A stretch of DNA of 64,000 nt from assembly GCA_905220665.1 (NCBI GenBank), contig CAJNAR010000190.1, positions 1 through 64,000 of the forward strand, in the 5' to 3' direction. A program made the position numbers and the translations under genes. Position 1 is the first letter of the stretch; each line of letters starts with the position of its first letter. Origin of the DNA: Albugo candida (Eukaryota > Oomycota > Peronosporomycetes > Albuginales > Albuginaceae). Below are positions 1 through 12,230 of this stretch, piece after piece. The notes beneath the pieces are model-generated. The model saw nothing but the letters and a program-made list of their open reading frames with translations, was not told the DNA's origin and ran no database searches.

Positions 1-1850
1 GAGAGAATCTGAGTGACTTCATTGTAAAGTCGACTCAGCAACTTTTCTTCAGCCACATCCGATGTGTTTAGTTCTTCGTCGTTGTAATAGTTGGCGACGA
101 AATCTTCCATCGTTGGCCATGTGTCGCTTTCTCAAAAAAAAAAGTCTTGAAGACTGCGAATCTCGAGAAGTGTAGCAAAAGTTTTTGGAAATGTGCGATG
201 TGGTTCGTCCGCCATTCCAAGATTGTACCAAACGTTCTGCGTACTCGGATGGCGAGTAGCAGCTTCGTAATGTAACTTGTGGTCGCAGTGAAACCACATC
301 ATTTGTTCCATGTAGTACTGACGGCGTTGTGAAACATTCAAATCTGATATTGAAATGCTCCAATCCATCTGATGCCACATTTTAAATGCGTGTTTCCACC
401 ATGACGACATGCTCTCCCATTGAAACATTTTTGCATCTCGATTTGGTGCGATGGTGAATATATCCATCGGCATGTGTGGTCCAAAGGAAGGTTGGATAAG
501 TTGTAATAATTCCGTCGAAGCAGTTTTCCAATTCGCAGGAATACTTGTTGACGCATCGGATGCGAACTGCTGAAGGAATTGAATACGTTGTAGCTTTAGT
601 CGTCCCGCCAAAAAACTTGTAGTCCACCATCTCGACGGCGAAGATATAAAAGTCTGTGCTGAGTAGGTGAACATGTTTTGAATCTTTTTTTTTTGTTTCA
701 TACCAAGCACAAATCGATTTAACATCGATTGCCACTGTCGAATAGTCACTGCTGGTATGTCCACGTGCATCGTGTAATGCCACAAACGTGATAAATTCAT
801 CGTCTGCGCAACCAGTAGTCGACCACGAACAGTTCGTGCTCGTCGAAACCATACGCCAAACCCATCGTAAGAACGCTTGTCGAGAGTTGAAATAACCATC
901 GAATGAGTCGGTGTCTGGCCGAACGGAATACCCAAATACTTGACCGAATCTCCGGACCCATTATGGTCAAATTGGGAATACGTGCACACGGCATGGTCCG
1001 ATTCAACGAGAGCAGGGATGATTTACTCAAGTTGAGTTACACACCCGATCCATCGCAATAGACTTGGACGAGTTCGAGCTGCGTCAAAACACCATTGGGT
1101 GTCTCTGAAAGCAATGTCGAATCGTCCGCAAAAAATAATCCAGTTGCGACAGTCGTGCCATTAATCCAAATGCCATGTTCTTCATGTTGACGAAGTAAAT
1201 TTCCCAAAGGTTCGATCGTCATCAGAAAAGTAATGCTGAGAGAGGATCACCTTGTTTCACTCCACGTTGTGGTGTAATGGACGGTGTGATATTTCCATTG
1301 ATCATCAACCGCGCCTTTGTGTTATTGTACAAAAGACGAACCCAGTCGATGAAACTTTTTCCAACGCCCATTTTTTCCAAAACGCGAAACATGTATGTCC
1401 AATTGACTCGATCATAAGCTTTCTCAAAGTCGAGAAAAGTCGCATAAGCTTCCTCCCACGATGAGTGACCAAGTCTTGAATGTCGGTGAGATGTCGAATA
1501 TGGTGATGCATTGACCTTCCTCGCAGAAATGCTTTTTGATCTTGATGGATCAATTTTGGCAAAAAACGTTGCGATCGATACGCCAACACTTTTGAAAGTA
1601 CTTTCACATCGACGCAAAGCAGTGCGATCGGTCGATAGTTTCCAGGATCACCTCGTGATCCTTTTTTGTATAAAATTGTGATTGCTGAGTGACGTTGTGA
1701 TCGAAGTGAAATTCCTCTTTCCAGCTGATATTCGAACACGATCTTCAGACACTCGCCAAACGTTTCCGGATCAAGCTGATAAAATACAGCTGGTAGTCCG
1801 TCCATACCTGGAGAAGAACTACTCCGCATGTGCGTGATTGCTTCCGCCAT
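1..1850 (-). pseudogene. LINE reverse transcriptase and C-terminal domain, broken and partial
   Basis: RT motifs appear in order but in changing frames: NYRPIALLCVDVKVLSKVL, QKAFLRGRSMHHHI, LDFEKAYDRVNW (catalytic Asp), GVKQGDPLS, then FADDS near 1119-1131, and KYLGIPFG at the start of the 989-132 segment. The FADD box is the catalytic centre and is intact locally, but at least four frame breaks separate the pieces. After a homopolymer at 136-145 the frame shifts again and coding homology continues to base 1. The C-terminal region looks like the post-RT domain of plant and oomycete LINEs; no RNase H motif is visible inside the window. Confidence 0.85.
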
Positions 1851-2472
1851 CTCGGTCGTACTTAAGCGAGTTGAGAGACGGTCTTGCTCTGCTGAGGCAA
1901 GGGAAACTTGAACGAATCGAGTAGCTTTTTTTGCTTTCTGTCACATAAAGCATTTGAGTCGGTCTCTGAGCTATAAAGAGAGACCATGACACCACCCAAA
2001 TGATCTCTGAATTCGTCAATAATCTCCCTCGGGTTCGGTGTCACGGTACCACATTTTTTGATGACATTTTCGATCGGCACGCGACGACAAGAACTATCCG
2101 GAGGGCGAAAAAAATGCTTTGAAGAGTTCTCCATATGCTTCACGTGATGGTCGAAACAGTCATCTTGGTTGTAATTCGCATTGTTTTAGACTGAAATTCT
2201 GAATTGTTGGAGACTCGATTCGTAAAAATACCGTGACTCATTGGTGTCTTGAATGCGATATCGAGCTGCTGCGACTTCCAAAACACGCTGGCTAGACTCA
2301 ACATCACGTCGGCTATCTTGTGCAACCATTTTTCAATGCTTTGAAGCTGTTTCTTGATTTTCGTCTTCCAACTTTCCCACATTTTACCGGGATTCGAAGT
2401 TGTCCGTAACTGTTCGAGCACCAAATTCGCTTCCAATTTGATTGCTTCGATAACTTTAGGATATTTAAATAG

Positions 2473-3269
2473 TCATAATGAACATTTCCCACATCCTTGA
2501 ACCGGAGATTGAGTTGGATTTGCAAAAGTTACTTTTTGTGCCAGATGATCACCCGCATGTCGTGGACGAAAATACTCAGAGGTTTTGTATACCATGTTGA
2601 GTAGCTCTTCCGACATGCAGATATAATCTAATCGATTCTTGCGCGGTAATGGTCCTGTAAATACTTTTTCAGTCGGATGTTGGATTCGCCAAGCGTCTAC
2701 CATACCCAACTGTGAAAGCCATTCCAAGCACGCTGAATCAACTTGATTCGTGTCGAATTGTTCCACTCGAAGCATCGATAGCTGGATCGAGCGGTGTGTT
2801 GAAATCACCAAATACGATATGTGTTGCGGTTGATTCGAAAGTGTTGGAAAGCAATAACACATAAAAACCCACTCGTTCCTCGGCCTTGACCGGTGCATAT
2901 ACATTGTGATTATACACCGGTGCATCGTGAATGAGAAGACGCAAAACCAAATAACGATTTCGAATGCTTCGTTCGGTGAGTTCTTCAGCTGTTGAGTAAC
3001 CGGGAAGTCCGAAGGAAGGATTGTCATGATGCCACCACTGCGGTTTTGAGTCGGATGGAGAAAAACACTGTTGTGGTCGTTGACAAACATTTTGCGCTGC
3101 ATTGAGGATAATAAATACTGAAATGAGTCCAGTTGGTTGTGCTCGTGAAACTTGTTTTCTGAACACAACAAATGGAGTGTTGTGATAGGATGTGGTCGAT
3201 AAAAGGATGACCATTTTTATGAATTCCGTTGACATTCACCGTAAGTGTAGTGCTGAGACATTGTTCCAC
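2473..3269 (-). pseudogene. LINE apurinic-type endonuclease domain, broken
   Basis: Three overlapping frames carry successive endonuclease motifs: an N-terminal NVNGI (near 3235), a GDFN motif near 2807, a RLDYI motif near 2640, and a final GDH near 2550. This is the order in exonuclease-endonuclease-phosphatase domains of LINE ORF2 proteins. The motif that normally carries the metal-binding Glu (usually LQET) reads VQKT here, so that catalytic residue appears lost. Together with the frameshifts, this indicates an inactive domain. Confidence 0.75.
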
Positions 3270-3687
3270 GTTGAAATAATCGAGGTGCCCTTAGCATTCA
3301 AGCTGAAGTGGATCAGAAATCAGCCTCGTTTCACCATCTTGCTGTGAGATGTGAAGTGTTTTATGTTCCTTTGGATAAAAGCTGAGGTTGACTGAGAGCT
3401 CGCTGATCTCACCACAGAGAAGTCCTCGCCATTTACCACCAAACCATTAGACCAATATTTTATTCTGACATCGGAGCGTAACAACGAGATGAGAACATTG
3501 ATTGGAAGTAAACGACAACGGTGACCTGGAATCTAGATCACTGGTCTATCTGTGAGATAATGAATCCAGTGGTCGTTTGTGTAAAATGTCGGGGCAGTAG
3601 ACATAAATAACAATTCCAATAATGGGAGAGCTTTGGTCGCCCGAGTCAAACCGTGAACAGTGTCCGGCACTGACTTCCACCAAGACA

Positions 3688-5791
3688 TCACTTCTCGAAC
3701 AATACAGCTCTCTTTGAGGGAACTTCTCCACCAACGTGGCGATTCCATCGCGTCGTAAATGTGACATCTTCGCCGAGATTGTGCGCTGCAAAAACGCGAT
3801 TGATTAGAAGTAGATGTGCTACTTCGTCCAAAGCGGGATCATTCGACTCCATGCATGAAATAAGCACCCCATGCATGGTGATGGGATGATCTAATGCTGC
3901 CCGGATGATTTGGTCCGGGTTAGTACAAAATTCTACCAGCCGACGCACATGAGGGATGAACGCATCGGCTTGAACCAGCTTGTTCGGTCGAATCTGGTGG
4001 AGTGCATTTTTAAATTCTATTTCCATGAGCTCTCCGATTTCACCAATTCGAGTTGGTCGCCCCGTTTTTTCCACCGTTGTATGACGCTTCTTATAAAAGT
4101 GTGCCGCCTCTTTCGAAGTGGCCACCTCTTGTGGCATCCGTGCTTTCACGGGAACAATTTGAATGCGATTGCCATGCGCCGGTTTGGCAACCGCTTGAAC
4201 TTCTTCGACGTCCACCTCCATGGTTGCGAGCACAGCAAAGTAATTGCTTGTCGCCAACGTTGGGAGCGCACGAGGTGGTGCATTGGAAACCATTTGGTCG
4301 AACGGCTCAGTCCGATTACGCTTTCCTCGCGTCCATGCCAACTGCATGTATGTGTCACTATCCTTCTCTACCCGTGGATGGGAAGATGATTGACTTTTCA
4401 AATGTAGGATGGGGGGAGTGGTCTGTGATAAGTCTGGTGACCCTGGTGGTGAGATAGAGGGAGGAGTATTAAGCTCCAACTAAATTTGGTCGGAATTTTT
4501 TCGCTCCGATCGCTTCGCCTCCAATTCCTGACTGAGAACTGGCTTGTCCACCGTTTGTGGGACCACCGCGACTGTCGTTAGTGTGGTTTTTTGTTTTTGG
4601 TTTTCTTGTTGCGGTTTTGCTCTGTGTTGATTCTAAGGTTGAGTGTGAGTTGGGTTTGGATTTTTTGTTGTTGTTGTTCTTTTTGTTTCCGGTTGGTTGT
4701 CGCCGTGTTCCCGAGGCTAATGCAGCACCAAATCCAAGCAGTAAGGACCACGTTGACCAAAACGTGGTCGTTCCGTTGAAATTGGAGCATTCTTACCCCG
4801 TACTGGGTAGAGCTGTTTGTCGTAAGCGATTTGTTCAATCACTTTACCAACTCTAACCAGTTGTTGGGGGCACGTCAAACTACCAAAGTGAACTCGCCAA
4901 GTCGACATCACCATTTCCTTAGTGGGAATCGTCTCGCGGAAGGTGTCATACACCACTTGACATCCTAGTTGGTGAAGAGCACGGAGAATGTTGTTCCGTT
5001 CTTCCTCCACGCCTACGCCGAAAACATCCAGGTAGTACTTCGTTTCAAGAGTATCAAACTCCCCAAAAAAGTACTTTTCCCCAAGGATAGTCACCGGCTG
5101 ACACTCCAACTGTTGGCAGGCATTCGCTGTGCTGACCATCACTCTGATGTTCCCCCAGGCATTTTGGACACCTAAGCGATTGACCGGCTCTCCAGTAAAC
5201 TTTCAAAGGGCGGATTGCCGTGGTCTCGCATCAGAGAGGATAAATTTTCCCATTCGGAGTACGGGTCAAGGACAGGCCCGTCTCCAAGACCATTGGGAAG
5301 GTTGCTTTCCGGATTTGGAAAGGTCTTGCTGCTTCCAATTTCGCAGACAAAACGGACCAATCCGGATGCTCTCCATCAGCATATAGCTACAGTATAGCCT
5401 CGATGTCCGAGGGTTTCGGCTTTGGGAGCTCCACACGAAATTTCGCCCGAGCTCTAGCCAGGTCCTTACGCAAGGACTCCTGTGACTTGATAAGGTCAGC
5501 AAGAGTGGGACTTTTCGAGTCGTCCACACTTGCAGTTGCCTTTGGGTCACCCTGTGACGCGGCAACGGCAGTACCACATGTACCAACGGTATCACATCCT
5601 GTACCGGTAGTACCGGTATTACCCTCTACCGTCACACTGGGGGTGGGGGTACTTTCCACGTCATCACATAGGGGTGATGACTCATCAACAATCATGCAAT
5701 CACCCAAAACAGGGTGACTCATGAGGGTTGCCACGTCACTACAAGTGGACGCTAGCACCCTGGGTTGTGTCGATATGTCGACTTGAACCAT
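3688..5791 (-). pseudogene. LINE ORF1-like region, broken
   Basis: Segments in different frames (5791-5387, 5360-5172, 5142-4717, 4479-3688) make up a broken first ORF. The first begins at an ATG at 5791 and has a Thr/Gly-rich stretch followed by a basic, Pro/Lys-rich end. Reading in its frame past the TAG at 5387-5389 continues for about 35 more codons, which shows decay rather than a true C-terminus. The 5142-4717 segment has a globular look (FGEFDTLETKYYLDVFGVGV) suggestive of a nucleic-acid-binding fold, but I see no CCHC knuckle. Assignment as ORF1 rests mainly on position upstream of the endonuclease. Confidence 0.55.
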
Positions 5792-5939
5792 TGTTTTCGA
5801 GAGGAAGGAGTTGAAAAGAGTTGTTTTTTCGAGTTGTTTTTACTAAATTGGCGGGTTGCTTAGTAGCCGGCAAATTGAGAAGTCCGCCTCAGCTCAGTTA
5901 AGGGTGTTCGCCCGTAGTACTTTTTTTTAGACACAGTTC

Positions 5940-6245
5940 TGTTACTACAGTTTGGTGGTTATATAATCTATTCTAATCACTAGTATGTAACGCTCTGAAG
6001 AGCCCGGTTCAACTCCTGTACAGTTATTTTCTGGTGTAGTTACCAGCGGTCTTGACACGTCCATAGCTTCATTGAGTAGGTTGATATTTACGTGGAGGAA
6101 TAATTGCCTCCGCCGAGGGGCCCCATCGCAGCCCTTTTGCCACCGCTGGGATTCGAACCGGGGAACACATGGTCTGAACACATGTGTAGGATATTCAGCC
6201 CGACATCGTATTGTGCACTCAGCCTTCGTGTGGGGCAGTGGAATC
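5940..6245 (-). mobile_element. Possible tRNA-derived SINE or tRNA relic
   Basis: On the minus strand, 6160-6150 holds a good Pol III B box (GGTTCGAATCC) preceded by a stem-loop (ACACATG ... CATGTGT) at an anticodon-arm-like position. GGCTGAGTGC near 6225 resembles an A box. The T-stem cannot pair properly (CCCGG against CCCAG) and the A-to-B spacing is too long, so it is not an intact tRNA. A non-tRNA body of about 200 bp follows, as in SINEs. It sits directly next to the 5' end of the LINE. No second copy is visible in this window, so the assignment is weak. Confidence 0.3.
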
Positions 6246-9200
6246 CGATCAACATCTCTTTCTAGAGTGCGATCACACGGCACAGTTATGGAGGGAGTTA
6301 CTACCTAGTTGGGATCAGTTTTTCTCCTCGCGACCACGTTGAACGCATATTGCATGTGCAATCGTACCAACATTAAGGTCGGATTGAAAAGATTATTTAG
6401 CAATTCTCTCAGATTTATGGCTTGCATTGCAAGCGGTGACACTGCACTTCGTCTGGACAGATTAGAATCGTCGTTTGTTCGATCAACGATCAACAACTCC
6501 GACAGTTCCAGCACTTTCCGTCATTTACACCACATTTAGTGCGCACGTTCGGTACTTTCGAAGACAGTGTTACGACCAAGAGGAACGCATTCGGCTTGCA
6601 AAGGTGCTGCATCAACTCGCAACGCAAGGATCATTTGGTGGATTTTTCAGAAGCCGAAGATCATTACTGCGGGTACAGCACAAACAAGTCAAAATGCAAG
6701 TGCAACTCAGATCCTAGTCCTAGTTGGATGGCATTGTTCCGCCTAGTGTGGCGCGCACCAATTGGCAAATTACGGTATTTTTGGAACATTTGTACAAATT
6801 TACAGCTTTACAACTTTACAGCATTTACAAGCTGGACATAGTCTCGTATTAAGGGTGCTGAGGCTACTGCGATACGGGATTAATATCAACGAGAAGAGAT
6901 ATTATCATCTCTCACAGGTATTTCACGAAATGTTTTTTATATGTATATATATTATTTAAGATAGCCTAGGCAAGTAGAGAAGTCAGTTAGTCTAATTCTA
7001 GTAATATAGACACCTTCAAGTGAGCTGGGTACGGACCCTCCGGATGCTGCTTGCTATACTCGCATAGTATGCATGTAGCAAATGACAGATGGTCTGGCCT
7101 AACCCTATTTCGTCTGAACTCTTGACAGAAGAAGGATGAAACACCGCTTGATAAGCGAATTGCTTGTTCGGAAGAACATGCAGATCTGACGTGATGGTAG
7201 AGAATATCGTTCTCTCTTTGACTTATTGTAGATATTGGGTTTATTTGAGTGGAGCTGGCTTCGCTAAGTTCTCCTCAAAGTAGTCAGCTTCAAGCAGGTA
7301 CAAAGTATGGTCATGACTGTCCTTCACTGGGCGGAGTGAATAGATCGATGGTCAAATGGTCAAATCTTTGGAAGAGCATCGAACGATGCAGTTGAATTTT
7401 CTTGTACCGATTTATCCAGAATATGAAGTAGAGCGTTTTAATGGCACTACAACGCATTCAAGCAAATCTTGCAGCATGCAGGAAATATCGAAGGCTTATA
7501 GTGTCATAGAGGGCTTGCATACGTCGGTAGACGCACGCTTTTGAATTATGCCTCTATGATAGAAATCGTCTCAGCAACTCGAACTGTCAGTCGCTTTTCA
7601 TGCAATCACGTTTCCCATTATTAAAGTTTGATATGAAATAACGGGATCGAGAAGCATCATTGAGTGCCAAATTCGTTTGTGGTTGTATATGCACATCTCT
7701 TCGATCACTTTAACAAAGCAGGTCGACTTTGTTGAATCTTTATCAGCCTTCGTGATGATTCCATTCGTTTCCAACGAAGCTATCGGCTTTCGAACACGTT
7801 TGGCTTAAGCTCCCAAGAACACATCGTAAAATCACATGGCTGCTTTACTGCATGAATCATTTGCATTGAAAAAATTTATAAATGCCAACAGCTCCTGATT
7901 TGTCAGGTATTGGATAATGGGGATGGTTTGAGAGTATAAACAGAGTCTAGGAGGATAACGATGTCAGTCAGCACGGAGACGCATTACGTCAGAAAGGAAA
8001 AGTGTTAGTGAGCTTGTATGATCAAATACGCCAGTCAAAAGGTATATACGTAGAGCCACAACGCAAAATTCACAAACGCCTCTATGGCGTGGCCGGACCC
8101 AATTCAAGCTATCAATCAGAAAACCGGCCGTAGGGTCCAAATCATATCCCTCGTCTCACGCAGCAAACTCAAGACGTTTTTGCGCATCATTTGAAGATGA
8201 GCTGACGAGGAGCACAAAGACGAATTGGAACGCGACTGGATGGTATACATATACATAGCGTGGAAGGGCGACAACCCGCGATACTCCGAAATAAAGCTAT
8301 GTTCGTATTCTACTGGTTACGCATCGGAAGGTGTGTAACCATTTGACATTTTGGTTTGGGAGCTCGTTATTTCATCCGGTCATGAAAATATAATAGACTT
8401 TGACGGTCTGGAAGCGTAAATCTATATAGCATGCCTAATTGCTGCATTGAGATGACGTGTCAAATTTCACGAGAGAAGCCAGTTGAATCTCTGATGGCAT
8501 CGATCAAAGCATATGTGATATCTTTCATACGACTCGAAGAACAATCGCAAGCAAAAGCGTCTAAAGAGAGTGCTCAGAAGGACTTTACAATTTGATCCAT
8601 GGAGAAATCCATATCATAAACACTTTAATGCTATTATTGTCAAACTATCTATCTTTTACAAACGCACCGTTAAGCTGCTTCTTTCCCATCTATCCGCATC
8701 GTATTCTTTAAATTCCTTCGTAGAAAGCTTGACACATCTTTTGAGAATATCGTCCTCCATATCACAAGGCATGCATGCGCACATGTTGCCAACTTGGTGC
8801 CTCACTTATACTAACGCGATCTTAAGGTGTCACTCGTAATTTGTCTGATGTACACTAATATCATAATCCCAGGAACTGATCCAACGTTCTCCATTACCAC
8901 AACCATCCACAGAGTAAGCGTATTATCACGTCCAACTCCGCCATCTTTGCATACTGAAACACAACGCCCTGCAAATACTAATAGCGCATCACTTTTATGT
9001 GACATTTCAAGGTAGAAATACCTGGGACTAGTATGTGCTCAGTTACGGGTAGCATGATTCTGATATTTGCGGTGAAAATCGTGGTTCAATTGGATACCCG
9101 AGACCACCGAAAGTCCCTAGTGTATTGATAGTCGCGACAACAGCGAGAAATATTTATAATATTTGACAATAATATAGACGATAGATTCTTCTTCAAATCA

Positions 9201-9628
9201 CCATTTTGGTGCTTTACGGTGCTTAAAGATACCATGACTTAAGGCAGCTATGGGGAAAACGCAACTTCCGAAACGAAGATCCAGATTGATTCTATAATCA
9301 AGCTGCATTTAGTGATCGTGTTTACATTATGATGGCAGCACATTTGCTGTATGTGATACATTGGAACCATTCACATTGTACTCACTAGCATCATGATATC
9401 TCGCTACGACTGTCTATGATGTTGCAAGTATAGACATTGGGACATGACGTTCCAAGAGATTCATAAGACAAATGAAGAGAATTCAGAGTGCCTTTATTCA
9501 AATTCACGGATGCTGCGCGCGTATGGAGCAGATACAATAGAGAAAGCTCACATTTCATTTTCTGCGCTTACTCGACGCAACTGACAAGAAGCGGTATCTC
9601 ATTGGGCATATTGATTGGCCGTGATCGC
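6246..9628. other. Gene-poor interval
   Basis: No reading frame here has convincing length, family similarity or splice structure. Two short overlapping plus-strand frames at 6475-6841 and isolated small frames at 7356-7544 and 8570-8839 look random. AT-rich stretches occur, for example 6930-6960. The interval probably contains decayed repeats, since it follows the LINE and possible SINE, plus the upstream region of the PRORP gene. Confidence 0.5.
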
Positions 9629-11530
9629 ATGCAGTGTCAGAGTGTCAAAACAGCATCCAAGCTCGTCAGAATTCACATTTTGCGAGCTCATAAAGCATCT
9701 TTTCGATCCGGCCCGTTGCAATGTTATGATACGCGAGCTCGATTTCTATCCGTCACAGACTTTTCCACGATCTCATACAATGTTCATTATCAAATTCGAA
9801 GTCAGAAAAAGCCATTAGCAAACGTTTTTGAAGAATTGAAAACATTTGTCGACGGATATAATCAGATCAAAGCCAACAAAAAGGTCGCTGAAGCTATTCA
9901 GACGTTTTATTTTCACTGCGGTCAAGACGCTGTGCAACTACCGTCCGCATTTCGTCGAAACGTTCTCAACTATCATCGTAGGCAATCAGTAGGACATCAA
10001 GATGATCGTAGTGGAAGAAATCTTTGGCGTCAGGACTCGATTTTGGTATCAATCATGCGATTGCATCTGGCCGAAGGTGACTATGCTTCTGCTCTTGAAC
10101 TTATGAATGAGAATATCAGGCAAAAGAAGCTTGAACAGGAAAAGAGATCTCGTGATGAAAGTAATAAAATGCATCAAAAGGTACACTTTCGTTTATTTGG
10201 GGATCTTCTTGCATTCCAAGCTCGAAATGGGCATTATTTGCATGCATACGATCAGTGGCAAGAACTCAAACGCACTTTGGATATGCAATGGACAAGTTCA
10301 ATGCAAGACACTATCGTGGATTTGTTAATTGGCTGTCTCACTTTCCACAATATGGATCCGAACATGCTCAACACGGACGAATTTCAGACACAAATGCAAA
10401 GTTTGCTCCAAGATCTGAGATATGTGACAATAGAAATCACTGCATCAAATGCTCAAAAATTGCGTCAAGTAGCCATGAAAATCAAATTCGATGTCGGCAT
10501 CACAGAAGAGAGTAGCATTAGCTGCTCGTCTCGGTGCCCTCATTGCAGGTCTATATTGCAGAAAGAGAACATTGTTGATAAAGAGTGGGATCGTCTCATA
10601 AGCTTTATAGAGCAACGAAAGACCTGTCAATCCAAAAGAGAACCAAAACGGAGCGTTGTAAGCCGTATCGTTAAGGATGAGTTGAGTCCTTTCCGGGACT
10701 GGATATTAGCGAAGCACGCAGCACTACAACCAGGAAAATTACATTACATTCTGGATGGGCCAAATCTAGCTTATTTAAACCAGAATTTTGCACAAGGCAA
10801 CTTTCGTCTGGATCATGTGGATCATGTTGCCAGACTACTGGCACGTCGGGGCCATCTGGTCACCATCACGATGCCATCTATCTACCTTGGATTAACTTCA
10901 TTGATTCAAGTGCGCACGCAGTGGCAAAAGAATATGAGAAACCAAAAAAATGTCAACAAATCTCACTCACAAACCCGAGAACGAACGATTGACGAGGAAA
11001 GAATTCTTTCCAACTGGAAAGAGCATAATTGGCTTTACAGCTGCGAGACAGCGACCTTATCAGACGATTATTATTGGATTTATGCCAGTTTGATTCTCGG
11101 GAAATTATCGTCACACCACCATGATCATTTGCATCCTATTGCTCCGCATAATGTACGCGTTGTCACCAATGACCGTGGCCGTGATCACACACTTCAGTTT
11201 AAGGATAATGTCACCATGGGAATGACGACTTGGGATGTTGCGGAAGGCTCGAATAAGATATCGAATTACCTAATCGAGCGGTGGTGGAACAAAACTGTGG
11301 TTAATATCGAATTAGAGTATGAAGAACGTGATATGAGAAGACGCAAATACATTTCCCCCGTGCGATCCGTTCATTTAAAAGAACCACTTCCGTATTCGCG
11401 AGTTCCACATATGCACAAATCAGACACAGGAGTACATTTTCATTTTCCGATCCAGTCAAGCGATGTAAAGTCACGAAAAAACGCGACTTGGCTCTGTATC
11501 TCCAAATCTTTAGGAATAAATTCCATTTGA
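9629..11530 (+). CDS. PRORP: Protein-only RNase P (PRORP), probably mitochondrial
   Basis: A single-exon gene of 633 aa. PRORP cleaves the 5' leader from precursor tRNAs without an RNA subunit. The C-terminal NYN metallonuclease domain shows DGPNLAYL with D376, LSDDYYW with D479 and D480, and TNDRGRDH with D515, matching the catalytic Asp set of the family. A zinc-binding site is indicated by C303-P-H-C306 and a C-terminal TWLC with C623. The first half is helical, as expected for the PPR repeats. The first in-frame ATG is at 9629; the preceding open frame has no ATG. The N-terminus (MQCQSVKTASKLVRIHILRA) is basic, hydroxylated and free of acidic residues, so mitochondrial import is likely. 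Confidence 0.92.
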   Translation: MQCQSVKTASKLVRIHILRAHKASFRSGPLQCYDTRARFLSVTDFSTISYNVHYQIRSQKKPLANVFEELKTFVDGYNQIKANKKVAEAIQTFYFHCGQDAVQLPSAFRRNVLNYHRRQSVGHQDDRSGRNLWRQDSILVSIMRLHLAEGDYASALELMNENIRQKKLEQEKRSRDESNKMHQKVHFRLFGDLLAFQARNGHYLHAYDQWQELKRTLDMQWTSSMQDTIVDLLIGCLTFHNMDPNMLNTDEFQTQMQSLLQDLRYVTIEITASNAQKLRQVAMKIKFDVGITEESSISCSSRCPHCRSILQKENIVDKEWDRLISFIEQRKTCQSKREPKRSVVSRIVKDELSPFRDWILAKHAALQPGKLHYILDGPNLAYLNQNFAQGNFRLDHVDHVARLLARRGHLVTITMPSIYLGLTSLIQVRTQWQKNMRNQKNVNKSHSQTRERTIDEERILSNWKEHNWLYSCETATLSDDYYWIYASLILGKLSSHHHDHLHPIAPHNVRVVTNDRGRDHTLQFKDNVTMGMTTWDVAEGSNKISNYLIERWWNKTVVNIELEYEERDMRRRKYISPVRSVHLKEPLPYSRVPHMHKSDTGVHFHFPIQSSDVKSRKNATWLCISKSLGINSI

Positions 11531-12230
11531 CGCATAAGCGAGTACGTTTTTCCAGAAGCTCCAACCTTGGTAGAGATAGATAAAGGGTTGGACACTCACA
11601 AGGGTGACAAGTATCGCACATTGAGAAAAAAACGTTTATTTGACTGTTTTTTGCAACCTTAGTACGAGAGAGCACATAGTAGCGCGTTATTTGCAGCGTT
11701 CAGACGCAGGAATCAAGTCAGATGCTTCCATAATGGCAACTTCAATTCGAAAACAAATAAGTTGCTTGGCTGCTACGATATGCGAAAGCTTCACGTCATT
11801 CTCGTGTTTTATTTCTCAGAGGTCAGTCTCTCCTTATTGTTCAATTTCTTGCAGATATCCCACCACAACTCTCATCCACAAGTGTCGAGTGCTTCATTCA
11901 GCAACGGCATCAAAGCCTACACCATCTCACATACTCGTAAAAAGAACGCTTTTCCTTCGCTTACATGTGTTATACAAACGAAAATGACCTGAATAAGACC
12001 AGAATTCGGCAGTGAAGGCATTCATCAGGCACCGGTGTTGAGCATAGGTAGCTCCAACTCGAATAAAGAGTGATGCTACATATACAGCCTGAAAAGACCA
12101 AATTCTCCAACCACTAAGCTGTCAAGTCGGAGTTGTGGAGCTGAGGTGTGTGCCTACCAGCCAGTGATCCTAATCTTGGCACGCAGCTCATTACCTAACA
12201 TGATGTATCACCATTCATTTTTTCTGTCAA
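11531..12230. other. Intergenic interval between PRORP and UXT-like genes
   Basis: I see no supportable gene. A plus-strand frame from an ATG at 11732 encodes a Ser/Thr/Arg-rich peptide that includes SHILVK, but it lacks the rest of any known domain. The interval presumably holds the 3' end of the PRORP transcript and the promoter of the next gene. Confidence 0.45.

Larger units (their letters stand above)
1..5935 (-). mobile_element. Degenerate LINE (non-LTR) retrotransposon, 3' end beyond the window
   Basis: Reading on the minus strand from about 5.9 kb down to base 1 gives, in order, an ORF1-like segment, an APE-type endonuclease and a LINE-type reverse transcriptase. This order and the lack of integrase, protease or RNase H before the RT identify a LINE. 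The coding frame switches at least eight times and contains stop codons, for example a TAG in ORF1 near 5387 and a frame break at a 10-base homopolymer at 136-145. Coding homology resumes past that break (VANYYNDEEL) and runs off base 1. The 5' limit is a guess: coding starts at an ATG at 5791, and A/T-rich non-coding sequence continues to about 5935. The copy is clearly not autonomous. Confidence 0.88.

Noticed and set aside
6145..6225. Functional tRNA gene on the minus strand
   Set aside because: The B box is good, but the T-stem does not pair, and no matching acceptor stem or properly spaced A box is present.
6475..6841. Overlapping plus-strand frames of about 80-100 aa
   Set aside because: No family features and no agreement between frames; likely random in decayed repeat DNA.
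9488..9628. Open frame upstream of and in phase with PRORP
   Set aside because: It begins with GTG and contains no ATG; the ATG at 9629 gives a good mitochondrial leader. An upstream exon cannot be ruled out, but nothing supports it.
11732..11987. Peptide containing SHILVK, recalling parvulin-type prolyl isomerases
   Set aside because: The rest of the parvulin domain (GGDLG and later motifs) is not found downstream on this strand in any frame, so the match is probably chance.
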